The position numbers and the translations under genes were made by a program. The notes beneath the pieces were generated by a model. That model did not search any database. It saw only the letters and a program-made list of their open reading frames with translations, and had not been told where the DNA came from. From Ancylobacter tetraedralis (GTDB taxonomy: Bacteria > Pseudomonadota > Alphaproteobacteria > Rhizobiales > Xanthobacteraceae), in the NCBI RefSeq assembly GCF_014195655.1, contig NZ_JACICD010000003.1:62001-126000 (forward strand): 64,000 nucleotides of DNA. Direction: 5' to 3'. Below, one piece after another: positions 44,982 through 54,476 of this stretch. The stretch's first letter is position 1. Every line of letters starts with the position of its first letter.

Positions 44982-46055
44982 ATGACCAAACTCGGCCTCT
45001 TCAACCTCATGGGCCTGTATGACCGAAATACCTCCCCCGCCTCGGTGCTGCGCACGACGGTCGACACGGTGAAGATGGCGGAGGATTTCGGCTTCGATGT
45101 CGCGTGGTTTGCCGAGCACCACTTCACCAATCACTCGATCTGCCCGTCATCCCTCGTGATGGTGGCCCATTGCGCGGCGGAGACGACGCATATCCGCCTT
45201 GGCCCCGCCGTTCTGGCGCTGCCCTTCTACGAGCCGCTGCGGCTGGTGCAGGAGGCCGCCTTCGCCGACCTGCTGACGCGTGGCCGGCTGATCCTCGGGC
45301 TGGGCTGTGGCTATCAGCCCTATGAGTTCGACCGCTTCCGCGTCGATCCGAACTATCGCTACCAGAAGATGCTGGAGACCTGGGACATATTGGAACAGGG
45401 GCTGACCAGCGGCGTGGTCGAGTATGCGGGCCAGTTCCACCGCATCCCGCGCACCGAGTTGTCGATGCGCCCGTTCGGGCTGGCCATGCCGGAAGTCTTC
45501 GTGGCCAGCAGCCATCCCGAAATCCTCGCCCGCATGGCGACGCGCGGCCACACGCCGTTCATGAGCTTCGGCCATCGCGGGCTGACGGCGGCGCAGGCGT
45601 TTCGCGACGTCATCGCCGAGCGCTGGGAGGCGGGCGGGGGCGATGCCGCCCACATGCCGCTGGCGGTGCAGCGCTATGTCTATGTCACCGACAATCCGGA
45701 CGAAGCCCGCCACGCCGCCCAGTGCGTGCGCGACCTCGCCCGCGCCGCCGTGCCGCTCTCCACCGCGCAGCCCAGCAAGGATGGCCCGTTCCTGCGGCTC
45801 ATGCCGCTCAATGACGAGCCGCCGCTCGACAATTTCCTCGACAACGCGGTGATCGGCTCGGCAAGCTACTGCGCCGACAAGCTGGCCGAGGAACTCGACA
45901 GCCTTCGCCCGACGCATCTGTCCTGTTTCATGGGTTTCGCCGGCATCGGCCGCCGCGAGACTCTGGCCTCGCTGGAGCGCTTCGGCTGCGATGTGATTCC
46001 TCAGCTCGACGGCCTCGTCGAACTGAGGGACATGGGCCTGCAGGATGCCGCATGA
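44982..46055 (+). CDS. LLM-class flavin-dependent monooxygenase (paralogue 2)
   Basis: 357 residues, starting MTKLGLFNLMGLYDRNTSP. VAWFAEHHFTNHSICPSSLVMVAHCAA and GRLILGLGCGYQPYEFDRF align with the divergent paralogue. The C-termini differ (this one ends QLDGLVELRDMGLQDAA). GGGGGA sits 5 nt before the ATG. It begins the rightward unit that also contains the LysR and ProC-like genes. Two paralogous oxygenases suggest a heteromer or two successive oxidations. Confidence 0.92.
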   Translation: MTKLGLFNLMGLYDRNTSPASVLRTTVDTVKMAEDFGFDVAWFAEHHFTNHSICPSSLVMVAHCAAETTHIRLGPAVLALPFYEPLRLVQEAAFADLLTRGRLILGLGCGYQPYEFDRFRVDPNYRYQKMLETWDILEQGLTSGVVEYAGQFHRIPRTELSMRPFGLAMPEVFVASSHPEILARMATRGHTPFMSFGHRGLTAAQAFRDVIAERWEAGGGDAAHMPLAVQRYVYVTDNPDEARHAAQCVRDLARAAVPLSTAQPSKDGPFLRLMPLNDEPPLDNFLDNAVIGSASYCADKLAEELDSLRPTHLSCFMGFAGIGRRETLASLERFGCDVIPQLDGLVELRDMGLQDAA

Positions 46056-46056
46056 G

Positions 46057-47049
46057 ATGACGAAGCCCCCGGACGAGCCCCTCCTGAGTGACGCCGCGGC
46101 CCTGGTGTCCGAGGCCGTCGCGCCGCGTGTTGCCCCGTCCGATCCGCGTCCCCTCCGCCGGGCCGCCCGGCTGCCGCCGCTCAATCTTTTCCGGGTGTTC
46201 GACGCCGCCGCGCGCAATGGCAATTTCACCACCGCCGCCGAGGAACTCTGCGTCACGCAATCGGCGGTGAGCCAGCAGATCCGCCAGCTGGAGGAGTTGC
46301 TGGAAGTGCGCCTGTTCCGGCGCATGCCGCGCCGGGTGGAGCTGACGCGCGAGGGCACCGCGCTCGCCAGCGCGGTGGGCGAATCCATGGCGCTGCTGGT
46401 GCGCGCCTGCGAGCGCATCGCCGACCCCAAGGCGCCGGTCGTGCTGTGCGTCAACGCGCCTCCCGCCATCGCCTCGCGCTGGCTGGTGTCGCGGCTGAAG
46501 CGCTTCATGCAGTTGCACCCGCAATTCAAGGTTACGCTGCTCGCCTCCAACGATCCCGTCGATTTCGACCGTCAGGACATCGATGTCGCCATCCGCTGGG
46601 GCCATGGCGACTGGCCCAATGCGCGCATCGAACTGCTGGCGCCCGACCGGCTGTTCCCGGTGTGCAGCCCGGCGCTGCTGCGCGAGGGGCCCCCGCTGCT
46701 GGTGCCGAGCGACATCATCCGCCACACGCTGCTGCAAGTGGTGAATGGCAGTTTCTGGGGCGCGTGGTTCGGCGCTGCCGGGGCGGGCGGCCTCGCCTTC
46801 GACGAGACGCTCTATTTCAACGATGCCGGCCTCATGCTCGATGCCGCCGTGCAGGGGCAGGGCGTGGCGCTGGCCAGCCGGCTGCTGGCGGAGAGCGACC
46901 TCAAGGCCGGGCGGCTGGTGCGGCCGTTCGATCTGGAGATCGAAACCGGCGCCGGCTTCCATGTGCTGACCAGCCCGGATTTCTCGGAGAAGCCGGCCGT
47001 GGCCGAATTCCGCCGCTGGATCGGCTTCGAGGGACGCGAAAGCGCCTGA
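46057..47049 (+). CDS. LysR-family transcriptional regulator (GcvA-like)
   Basis: 330 residues. An unusual 40-residue acidic/Pro-rich N-terminal leader precedes the wHTH (LNLFRVFDAAARNGNFTTAAEELCVTQSAVSQQIRQLEELL). The effector domain has VDFDRQDIDVAIRWGHGDW and LFPVCSPALL. The start is either 46057, one nt after the LLM stop, or 46045 with overlap. It probably controls the divergent LLM locus through the repeats at 44.8 kb. Confidence 0.9.
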   Translation: MTKPPDEPLLSDAAALVSEAVAPRVAPSDPRPLRRAARLPPLNLFRVFDAAARNGNFTTAAEELCVTQSAVSQQIRQLEELLEVRLFRRMPRRVELTREGTALASAVGESMALLVRACERIADPKAPVVLCVNAPPAIASRWLVSRLKRFMQLHPQFKVTLLASNDPVDFDRQDIDVAIRWGHGDWPNARIELLAPDRLFPVCSPALLREGPPLLVPSDIIRHTLLQVVNGSFWGAWFGAAGAGGLAFDETLYFNDAGLMLDAAVQGQGVALASRLLAESDLKAGRLVRPFDLEIETGAGFHVLTSPDFSEKPAVAEFRRWIGFEGRESA

Positions 47050-47120
47050 CGCAGGCTCGCCTCCCGCACGCATCTCACCCCCCCTATCCCCTCCGTTCAG
47101 CCCTCATCAGGAGCATGGTC

Positions 47121-47906
47121 ATGTTGCGTCTCGGTTTCGTCGGTACGGGTACGCTGGTCAGCGCGGTGATCGACGGCCTTCAGGCGACCCATGGCGACCG
47201 CTGCACCATTCTGGTCTCGCCGCGTTCGCAGGAGACCTCGCAGGCGCTCGCCGCGCGCTACGCCAATGTCACGCGCGCGCCAAGCAGCGCGGCGGTGGTG
47301 GAGGGCAGCGACGTGGTGTTCCTCGGCATGCGCCCCAACCAGTTGGACGAGGCCACAGCCGGACTTCCCTTCCGCCCCGACCAGACGGTCGTCAGCTTCC
47401 TCGCCGGCGTGCCCCATGCGCGGGTGAGCGAGACGGTGCGGCCGGCGGGCCATGTGGTACGGGTCAACCCGCTGCCGCCGATCCGCCTGCGCAAGGGGCC
47501 GGTGGTCATCTATCCCGCCAACCCGATCGTCGAGGATCTGTTCGGCGGCCTCGGCGACCTCATCGTGGCGAGCAAGGAGAGCGACCTCGCGGCCATCGCG
47601 CATGGCAGCGCGATGATGTCCTCGCATTACGCGCTGCAGAACGCCATCATCGACTGGCTGGTGTCGCGCGAGATGGCGCCCGACACCGCGACGCATTATG
47701 TGCGCTCCATGTTCAGCGGCCTCGCCGCCGTCGGGCTCGATGCCTTCGCCAAGGGCGAGGCGGTCGATCCCGCCCATCACGAGACGAAGGGCGGGCTGAA
47801 CGAGCGCGGGCGGCGCTATCTCACCGAAATCGGCTGGTTCGACGAGGTCGGCCGGGCGCTGGACGTGATCGAGGCCCACGTGCTCACCGCACGCCCGAAG
47901 AGCTGA
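47121..47906 (+). CDS. Pyrroline-5-carboxylate reductase-like protein (ProC paralogue)
   Basis: 261 residues. Rossmann start LRLGFVGTGTLVSAVIDGL, then SDVVFLGMRPNQLDEA and VVSFLAGVPHARV, as in ProC. In true ProC the dimer/active-site loop reads VTSPGGTT; here the region reads HHETKGGLNERG, so the substrate is probably not P5C. CAGGAG sits 7 nt before ATG 47121; ATG 47115 would be too close. It would fit reduction of a cyclic imine or related pathway product (inference). Confidence 0.85.
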   Translation: MLRLGFVGTGTLVSAVIDGLQATHGDRCTILVSPRSQETSQALAARYANVTRAPSSAAVVEGSDVVFLGMRPNQLDEATAGLPFRPDQTVVSFLAGVPHARVSETVRPAGHVVRVNPLPPIRLRKGPVVIYPANPIVEDLFGGLGDLIVASKESDLAAIAHGSAMMSSHYALQNAIIDWLVSREMAPDTATHYVRSMFSGLAAVGLDAFAKGEAVDPAHHETKGGLNERGRRYLTEIGWFDEVGRALDVIEAHVLTARPKS

Positions 47907-47941
47907 GGTCATCCGCGCCTCGGGCTTACCGCGGCGGGCGC

Positions 47942-48877
47942 TCAGAGAAGCGACTTGCGCAGCATCATGTGCACGCCTTTGTTGCCGTCCACCATCTGCG
48001 TCACGCGCAGGTTGCCCGCCAGCGAGCACAGCATGTAGGCCTGGTTGCGCGAGAGGTTGGTGCGCTCGCATACATGCTTCACCATTTCGCGTGTTGCCTG
48101 CTTGGCGGCATCGTCGAGATCCTCGTCGAGGCCGATGGAGATCAGGTGCGTCGCGCTCTCGGCGAACGGCCAGGCGAGGTCCATGTCCTTGCGGACCGTC
48201 AGGCGGAACGTGCCAGTGACGCCGGTTTCCAGCGCGGTGATGCAGACCTCGCCGTCGCCCTGCACGCCGTGGCCATCGCCGGCGAAGAACAGCGCGCCCT
48301 CGTTGAACACCGGCAGGTACAGCGTGGTGCCGGCGCGCAGCTCCTTGTTGTCCATGTTGCCGCCGAAGGCACGCGGCACCGGCGAGCCGCAGCGGCCCCA
48401 GGCCGGGGGCGGGGCGGTGGCGATGATGCCGAAGAACGGGTCCAGCGGAATCTCCGTGCCCCACGGCATCACGCAGACATTCTTCGCGTGGTCGACCACG
48501 GGGTGGATGGTCTCGTAATCGGTGAACTCGTCGGGCAGCGTGCCGAGCAGTGGCAGGATGGAGACGAAGCCCCAGTCCTGTCGCACCTTCACGTCGAGAA
48601 TGTCGACCTGCAGCACGTCGCCGGGCTTGGCGCCGGCCACATGGACTGGCCCGGTGATGAAGTGGGGGCCCGCACCCTGCGGCATCGTGTCGAGCGCCAG
48701 CTGGTAGTCTGCCGGCACCGGCAGCGTGTCGGGCAGCGTCTCCTTGCCGCCGGCGGGGAAGGAATGCAGCGTCACCACATCGCCCGAGGCGACTTCGAGG
48801 ACGGGCGGGGTCGAGCTGTCGAGATAGCCCCAGACCATGTTTTCCGGTGTGGCGGGGATTTCAAAGCGGCGCGACAT
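47942..48877 (-). CDS. Acetamidase/formamidase family protein
   Basis: 311 residues. GDVVTLHSFPAGGKE, GPHFITGPVHVAGAKPGDVLQVDILDV, FGGNMDNKELRAGTTLYLPVFNEGALFFAGDGHGVQGDGEV and the final NKGVHMML are the FmdA/AmdA signatures. It hydrolyses formamide or short amides to ammonia and the acid. It is about 100 residues shorter than classic FmdA, as in a common short subgroup. It follows urtE by 32 nt, so amide import and hydrolysis are coupled. Confidence 0.92.
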   Translation of the reverse strand: MSRRFEIPATPENMVWGYLDSSTPPVLEVASGDVVTLHSFPAGGKETLPDTLPVPADYQLALDTMPQGAGPHFITGPVHVAGAKPGDVLQVDILDVKVRQDWGFVSILPLLGTLPDEFTDYETIHPVVDHAKNVCVMPWGTEIPLDPFFGIIATAPPPAWGRCGSPVPRAFGGNMDNKELRAGTTLYLPVFNEGALFFAGDGHGVQGDGEVCITALETGVTGTFRLTVRKDMDLAWPFAESATHLISIGLDEDLDDAAKQATREMVKHVCERTNLSRNQAYMLCSLAGNLRVTQMVDGNKGVHMMLRKSLL

Positions 48878-48909
48878 GCTGAACTCCTGATGCTGGCGCG
48901 GGTACGAAA

Positions 48910-49602
48910 TCAGACGGCGATGAAACGGGTGAGATGTTCCCGGCTCATCGCTTCGGCGCGGCCGGTCTCGACGATCGAGCCACGCGAGAGAATGACGAAG
49001 GCGTCGGCGGTGTCGATGGCAAAATCGAGATACTGCTCCACCAGCAGGATCGACAGCCGGCCCTTGAGCATGCGCAGCACCTCGCCGATCAGCGCCACGA
49101 TATTGGGCTGGATGCCCTCGGTCGGCTCGTCGAGGATAAGCAGGCGCGGCTGCGTGACCAGCGCGCGGGCGATGGCGAGTTGCTGCTGCTGGCCGCCCGA
49201 GAGCGCTCCGCCCGAGCGTTTCCACATTTCGCGCAACACGGGAAACAGGCTTACCGTCTCATCCGTCGCCGCGGTGCCGTAGGTGCCGTGGGCGCGGGCC
49301 GCGGCCTCGATATTCTCGCCCACCGTCAACTCGGCGAAGATCTCCCGCCCCTGCGGTACATAGGCGAGACCGGCCCGCGAACGGCGGTTCGGCGACCAGC
49401 CGGTGGCGTCGGTCTCATCGAGCAGGATCCGGCCCGCGCTCGGCGCGAGCAGGCCCATGATGCATTTGAGCAGGGTGGACTTCCCGGCGCCGTTGCGGCC
49501 GAGCACCGCCAGGCACTCGCCGGGCGCAATCTCGAAGCCGACATGGCGCAGAACCTGCGCCGAACCGTAATACTGGTCGAGATCCTCGACACGAAACCGC
49601 AT
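48910..49602 (-). CDS. urtE: Urea/short-amide ABC transporter ATPase UrtE
   Basis: 230 residues. Walker A GRNGAGKST, UrtE/LivF-type YVPQGREIFAELTVGENIE, signature LSGGQQQQLAIARAL, Walker B LLILDEPTEGIQPNIV (the EGIQPN wording is typical of UrtE) and switch VEQYLDFA. Two nt follow urtD. Confidence 0.92.
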   Translation of the reverse strand: MRFRVEDLDQYYGSAQVLRHVGFEIAPGECLAVLGRNGAGKSTLLKCIMGLLAPSAGRILLDETDATGWSPNRRSRAGLAYVPQGREIFAELTVGENIEAAARAHGTYGTAATDETVSLFPVLREMWKRSGGALSGGQQQQLAIARALVTQPRLLILDEPTEGIQPNIVALIGEVLRMLKGRLSILLVEQYLDFAIDTADAFVILSRGSIVETGRAEAMSREHLTRFIAV

Positions 49603-49604
49603 GA

Positions 49605-50333
49605 TCAGCGCCCCAGATAGACCTCGACGACCGCCTTGTCGGCCCGGACCTTGTCCATGGAGCCCTCGAACAGTGTACGGCCCTCGTGCAGCACGGTGAC
49701 GCGGTCGGCGATGCGTTCGACGAAATCCATGTCGTGCTCGACCACGACGATGGCGCGGTCGGGGCGCACCAGCGCGCGCACGAGGCGGGCGGTGCGCTCG
49801 GTTTCCTCATCGGTCAGCCCCGCCACCGGCTCGTCCAGCATCAGCACGCGGGGATCGGACGCCAGCACCATGCCGATCTCCAGCCACTGCTTGTGCCCAT
49901 GGCCGAGCTCCCCGGCCAGCCGCTCGCCCTGCTCGGTGAGGCCTACGGTCTCCAGTACCTCACTGATGCGGTCTTCCAACGCGGGTGCGTCGAGCCTGGA
50001 GCGGAAGCCGACATCGGCGCCGATGGCGATGTGCTGACGCACGGTGAGACCCTCGAACACGCTCGGCTTCTGGAACTTGCGGCGCAGACCGGCGCGGGCA
50101 ATGGCGGATTCGCTCCAGCGGGTGATGTCGTGGGCGCCGTCGAACAGCACGCGCCCCTGCTTCGGCCGGGTAATGCCCGAAATTACGTCGAGCAGCGTGG
50201 TCTTGCCGGCACCGTTCGGGCCGATCACCGCGCGCACCTCGCCATAATCGATGGCGAGCGACAGGTCGTCGATGGCGCGGAAACTGCCGAAACGGACGGT
50301 GAGCCCATCGACCAGCAGGGCGGTGAGGCTCAT
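49605..50333 (-). CDS. urtD: Urea/short-amide ABC transporter ATPase UrtD
   Basis: 242 residues. Walker A GPNGAGKTT, GLRRKFQKPSVFEGLTVRQHI (the FQKPxVF element separates UrtD from LivG), signature region LGHGHKQWLEIGMVLASDP and Walker B VLMLDEPVAGLTDEET. GHGHKQW in place of LSGGQ is the UrtD form. ATG overlaps the urtC stop (ATGA). Confidence 0.93.
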   Translation of the reverse strand: MSLTALLVDGLTVRFGSFRAIDDLSLAIDYGEVRAVIGPNGAGKTTLLDVISGITRPKQGRVLFDGAHDITRWSESAIARAGLRRKFQKPSVFEGLTVRQHIAIGADVGFRSRLDAPALEDRISEVLETVGLTEQGERLAGELGHGHKQWLEIGMVLASDPRVLMLDEPVAGLTDEETERTARLVRALVRPDRAIVVVEHDMDFVERIADRVTVLHEGRTLFEGSMDKVRADKAVVEVYLGR

Positions 50334-51442
50334 GACCGGGCCTCCCCGATCCCGCGCGCCATACGCTTGGTCTCCATGCGCTTGGGCCCCATCGGGCGGG
50401 CCAGCCGGAACTTCGCGAGGTCCATCAGCCCGTTGGGGAATACCAGCACGACGAGGACGATGAGGCCGGAAAGAATGAAGGGCCACACGTCCGGCGCGGC
50501 GGAGGAGAGCCAGAATTTGAGGGCATTCACCAGCAGCGCGCCGATGACCGCGCCGACCAGATGGCCGCGCCCTCCAATGGCGACCCATACCGCGATTTCC
50601 AGCGACAGTTCGGGCGAGAGCACGCGCGGGTTGATGATGCCGACCTGCGGCACGTAGAGCATGCCGGCCAGCATGGCGAGGAGCGCGGAGAGGCACCACA
50701 CGATGAGCTTCAGCCGCAGCGTCTCGTAGCCGAGCGTGCGCAGGCGGGTCTCGTCGTCGCGCGTCGCCAGCATCAGCGCGCCGAAGCGGCTGCCGACCAG
50801 CCAGCGGCACCCCACCAGCACCAGCGCGAGCGTCACCAGCGAGGCGACCGCCAGCGCGGTGATCATGCCGCTCGTTCCCATCGGCCAGCCGAGGATGACG
50901 GAAAACCCGGTCATGCCGTTATTGCCGCCGAAGCCGGTGTCGTTTCGGAACATCAGCAGCATGGCGACATAGACCAGCGCCTGGGTGATGATGGCGAAAT
51001 ACACGCCGCCCACACGCGAGCGGAACGAGACATAGCCGAACACGCCGGAGATCAGCAGCGTGACCGCCACCGCGACGCCAAACGCATAGGGAAAGAACTC
51101 GAACCCCGCCCAGTAGAACGGAAATTCCTTCCAGCCCATGAACTGGAGGAAATCCGGCACCGTGCCCGTGACCACGAAGGAGTGCTTGAGCAGGTACATG
51201 GCGACGACATAGCCGCCAATGGCGAAGAACAGCCCGTGGCCGAGCGAGAGGATGCCGAGATAGCCCCAGATCAGGTCGAGCGAGAGGGCGAGCACGGCGA
51301 AGGCGGCCAGCTGGCCGATGGCGTTGGTGAGGTAGCGCGACGGCGCCAGCCCCGTGCCGGACAGTAGCGGCATCGCCACCGAAAGCATCACGAGCAGCGC
51401 GACGAGAAGGAGGAAGGGGCGGTCTCGGGTGATGGGCGTCAT
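50330..51442 (-). CDS. urtC: Urea/short-amide ABC transporter permease UrtC
   Basis: 370 residues, about ten helices. LDLIWGYLGILSLGHGLFFAIGGYVVAMYL and GFGGNNGMTGF are UrtC-specific; DDETRLRTLGYETLRLKLIVW is the coupling loop. The start at 51442 overlaps the urtB stop. Confidence 0.94.
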   Translation of the reverse strand: MTPITRDRPFLLLVALLVMLSVAMPLLSGTGLAPSRYLTNAIGQLAAFAVLALSLDLIWGYLGILSLGHGLFFAIGGYVVAMYLLKHSFVVTGTVPDFLQFMGWKEFPFYWAGFEFFPYAFGVAVAVTLLISGVFGYVSFRSRVGGVYFAIITQALVYVAMLLMFRNDTGFGGNNGMTGFSVILGWPMGTSGMITALAVASLVTLALVLVGCRWLVGSRFGALMLATRDDETRLRTLGYETLRLKLIVWCLSALLAMLAGMLYVPQVGIINPRVLSPELSLEIAVWVAIGGRGHLVGAVIGALLVNALKFWLSSAAPDVWPFILSGLIVLVVLVFPNGLMDLAKFRLARPMGPKRMETKRMARGIGEARS

Positions 51443-53055
51443 TTGCGGCGGCCCTTCACGGCGAACAGGCCCTCGGGCCGCCATTGCAGGAAGGCGATGA
51501 TCATCAGCAGCACGATGACCTTCGCGGCCACGGCGCCCCAGAGCGGCTCGATCAGCACGTTGATCTGGCCGATGCCCAAGGCCGCGACCACGGTGCCCGC
51601 GATGGTGCCGACACCGCCGAGCACCACCACCATGAAACTGTCGATGATGAAGTTCTGCCCCATTTGCGGGTTCACGCTGTAGATCGGCGAGAGCGCGAGG
51701 CCGGCGAGGCCGGCAAGTCCGGAGCCGAGCCCGAAGGCCATCCTGTCGACGCTGCGGGTGGGAATGCCGATGCAGGCGGCCATATCGCGGTTCTGCGTCA
51801 CGGCGCGGATGTTGAGCCCGAGCGGGGTCTTGCGCACGATCGCCCAGGTCAGCGCCAGCGTGACCACCGCGAAGGCAATCGCGAACATGCGGTTCCAGGT
51901 GAAGATGAAGTCGCCGATGACCGGCACGCCGCCGGAAACGTAGAACGGCGTCTCGAATTGCATGTTCTGCGTGCCGAACACCACTCGCACCAGATTGACC
52001 AGGAACAGGCTCACCGCCCAGGTGGCCAGCAGGCTCATCAGCGGGCGCTTGTAGAGATGGCGCAGCAGCAGCGCTTCAAGCGCGATGCCGATCGCCGCCG
52101 TCACCACGAAGGCGACGGGGATGGCGAGGATCAGATACCAGTCGAGCAGGGCCGGGGCGACGGCGCGCAGGCCCTGCTGCACCATCCAGGTGACATAGGC
52201 GCCGATCATGATCAGCTCGCCCTGCGCCAGATTGATCACCCCCATCAGCCCGAAGATGATGGCGAGGCCGATCGCCGCCATGAACAGGATGGAGGCGAAG
52301 CTCAGTCCGTTATAGAGGGCGGCCAGCACGTCCCCGATGGCGATGCCGCGCTCGATGCGTCGCGTGGCGGCGTCAATGGCGGCGCGGAAGTCGGCATTCG
52401 TCGCATAGGCGGGGTCGCGGGTCAGTTCGGCCATCTGCGCCAGCGCCCGGCGGCTGGGATTCTCCGCGATGCGGCCGATGGCGCGCAGGCGGGCTGTCGG
52501 GTCGGAGGCGTTGAGAGCCGCCGTCTGCGCCAGCCCCTCGATCTGCGCCTTGAGGGCGGGATCGCTCTCGCGCGCGGCCGCGGCGTCCAGCAGGCCTTCC
52601 GGGATGGTGGCGGGGCGGCGCTCCAGCATCCTGAGCGCGGCCGCGCGCGCGCCGGCATCCGGCGTGCTGCGCAGGGCGAGGGCGGCGTCGGCCTGCTCGA
52701 ACACGGCGCGGTTCTTCAGGCTCAGCACGGGCGCGCGGGCGTCGGGGGCGGGCTCGCGCACCACGCGGGAGACGGCATCGAGGCGGCCATTGCCCAGCAC
52801 GGCGCCCGCGGCGTCGCAAGCGAGCGTCTTCTCGATCAGCGCACGCGGCAGCGCCAATGCCCAGGCGCGGTCCTCGTCGCTGCCAGTCGCCGCCGTGGCG
52901 GTGAGCGCGGCGGCGGCCTCGAACATCTGTCCGGCATTGCCGCACAGGCCGGCGACGACGGCCGCGCGGTCAAGCGCCGCCGCCGCGCCGGGTGTGGCCA
53001 GCACGGCGGAAACGAGAAGCCCGGCGAGGAAGGTCGGCAGGTGCCTGAATGTCAT
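51439..53055 (-). CDS. urtB: Urea/short-amide ABC transporter permease UrtB
   Basis: 538 residues. As in proteobacterial UrtB, a signal peptide (FLAGLLVSAVLATPGAAAA) and a helical, Ala-rich periplasmic domain (residues about 30-235, HEAT-like) precede the permease domain. The latter has FMAAIGLAIIFGLMGVINLAQGELIMIGAY and NIRAVTQNRDMAACIGI. The large N-domain supports urea-type rather than amino-acid-type classification. ATG 53055 is preferred to a GTG at 53067. Confidence 0.93.
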   Translation of the reverse strand: MTFRHLPTFLAGLLVSAVLATPGAAAALDRAAVVAGLCGNAGQMFEAAAALTATAATGSDEDRAWALALPRALIEKTLACDAAGAVLGNGRLDAVSRVVREPAPDARAPVLSLKNRAVFEQADAALALRSTPDAGARAAALRMLERRPATIPEGLLDAAAARESDPALKAQIEGLAQTAALNASDPTARLRAIGRIAENPSRRALAQMAELTRDPAYATNADFRAAIDAATRRIERGIAIGDVLAALYNGLSFASILFMAAIGLAIIFGLMGVINLAQGELIMIGAYVTWMVQQGLRAVAPALLDWYLILAIPVAFVVTAAIGIALEALLLRHLYKRPLMSLLATWAVSLFLVNLVRVVFGTQNMQFETPFYVSGGVPVIGDFIFTWNRMFAIAFAVVTLALTWAIVRKTPLGLNIRAVTQNRDMAACIGIPTRSVDRMAFGLGSGLAGLAGLALSPIYSVNPQMGQNFIIDSFMVVVLGGVGTIAGTVVAALGIGQINVLIEPLWGAVAAKVIVLLMIIAFLQWRPEGLFAVKGRRK

Positions 53056-53135
53056 CAGCGGGATCACGACGGCCGCCCGGCGGGACGGCCGTCACTCATG
53101 CGAGAACGCGGGTGGAGCGGGGACGGCGCGGGCGA

Positions 53136-54389
53136 TCAGCCGTAGGGGCTGAACGGCACCGGCTTGGGCGTGTCCTTGGACTGCCACAGGATGTCGAAGC
53201 CCTGCTTGTCGTTCACCGAGCCGATGAACACGCCGCGGGACACGTAATTGTTCTCGCCGGTCATGGCGATCTTGTAGCCCGACGGGCAATCGAAGGTGAG
53301 GCCGGCAAAGGCCTTGGAGACTTCCGGCACCTCGAACGAGCCCGCCTTCTGCGCCGCCATCGCCCAGAGGTGCACGGAATCATAGGCCGACACCATCGGG
53401 TCGATCGAGACGTCACCCTTGAAGGGCACGTTCTTCGCGGTCACGTAGCCGGCCCAGTTCTTCAGGAAGGTCTCGTTCGCCGGCCCCTTGGCGTTTTGCA
53501 GATAGGCCCAGCAATTGAGGTGGCCGACCAGCTTCGAGGTGTCGAGGCCTTCGAGATCGGCCTCCACCATGTCGAGGCCGAGCACCGGGATATCGGTGGC
53601 GAGAATGCCCTGGTTGGCGAATTCGCGCATGAAATCCGGGATCGAGTTACCCACCACGGTGAGCACCACCACCGGCTGCCCGCCACCCTGGTCGGCGAAG
53701 GCGCGGATCTGGTTCACCAGCGTCTGGAAATTGGAGAAGCCGAAGGGGACATATTCCTCCTTCCACGCGCTTTCGGGGATGCCCTTGGACTTCCAGTAGC
53801 CCTTGAGCTGCTTGTTGATGGTGCGCGGCCACACATAATCCGAACCGAGCATGAAGAAGCGCTTGGCCGAGACGCCTTCCTCGCTCATGAGGTAGTCCAC
53901 GGCGGGCAGCACGGAGCTGGCTGGCGGCGAGTTCACGTAGACGACGTTCTTGGAGTTCTCGTCACCCTCGAAATGCAGGGGGTAATAGAGCAGGCCCTTC
54001 TCCTGCTCGACCACCGGCAGCACCGTCTTGCGCGAGACCGAGGTCCAGCAGCCGAACAGCGCCGATACCTTCTCCTGCTGCAGCATCTGCTTCGCGGTCT
54101 GGGCGTAGAGCGGCCAGTCGGAGGCGGGGTCGGAGACCAGCACGTCGATGGTGCGCCCGTTGACGCCGCCCTTCGCGTTGATCTCGTCGGCTGCCATCTT
54201 CACCACATAGTTCAGCCGGCCCTCGAGATTGGCCATGGTGCCGGAGGACGAGAACAGGCAGCCGAGCTTCACGGGGCCGGACTGCGCCTGCGCGCTGCGC
54301 AGCAGGGCGGGCATGCCGATGGGGGAGGCCAGACCGGCGGCGGCAACACCGCTCGCCTGTAGGAAGGAACGCCGCGTGAACTTGACCAT
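53136..54389 (-). CDS. urtA: Urea/short-amide-binding protein UrtA (Tat-exported)
   Basis: 417 residues. The N-terminus TRRSFLQASGVAAAGLAS is a twin-arginine signal, normal for UrtA. The mature part has KLGCLFSSSGTMANLEGRLNYVVKMAADEINAKGG, ALFGCWTSVSRKTVLPVVE and CKTP-like C-terminal elements of the UrtA/AmiC/FmdD group. It captures urea or short amides. First gene of the operon, 380 nt from the divergent HTH gene. Confidence 0.93.
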   Translation of the reverse strand: MVKFTRRSFLQASGVAAAGLASPIGMPALLRSAQAQSGPVKLGCLFSSSGTMANLEGRLNYVVKMAADEINAKGGVNGRTIDVLVSDPASDWPLYAQTAKQMLQQEKVSALFGCWTSVSRKTVLPVVEQEKGLLYYPLHFEGDENSKNVVYVNSPPASSVLPAVDYLMSEEGVSAKRFFMLGSDYVWPRTINKQLKGYWKSKGIPESAWKEEYVPFGFSNFQTLVNQIRAFADQGGGQPVVVLTVVGNSIPDFMREFANQGILATDIPVLGLDMVEADLEGLDTSKLVGHLNCWAYLQNAKGPANETFLKNWAGYVTAKNVPFKGDVSIDPMVSAYDSVHLWAMAAQKAGSFEVPEVSKAFAGLTFDCPSGYKIAMTGENNYVSRGVFIGSVNDKQGFDILWQSKDTPKPVPFSPYG

Positions 54390-54458
54390 GGCCGACACCT
54401 CAAGGTTCCAGGATGTCGCGAATTCTGTTGAGCGCGGGCTCGCGCGCAACTTCATATA

Positions 54459-54476
54459 ATGCACAGCGCTGCCCAA
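54459..54476 (-). promoter_or_regulatory. Candidate sigma-54 promoter of the urt operon
   Basis: The minus strand reads TTGGGCAGCGCTGTGCAT: GG-N10-GC with GTGCA at the -12 position, compared with TTGGCACG-N4-TTGCA. Transcription would start about 60 nt before the urtA ATG. A nitrogen-regulated promoter makes sense for this operon, but the match is partial. The rest of 54390-54770 shows no gene. Confidence 0.4.
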
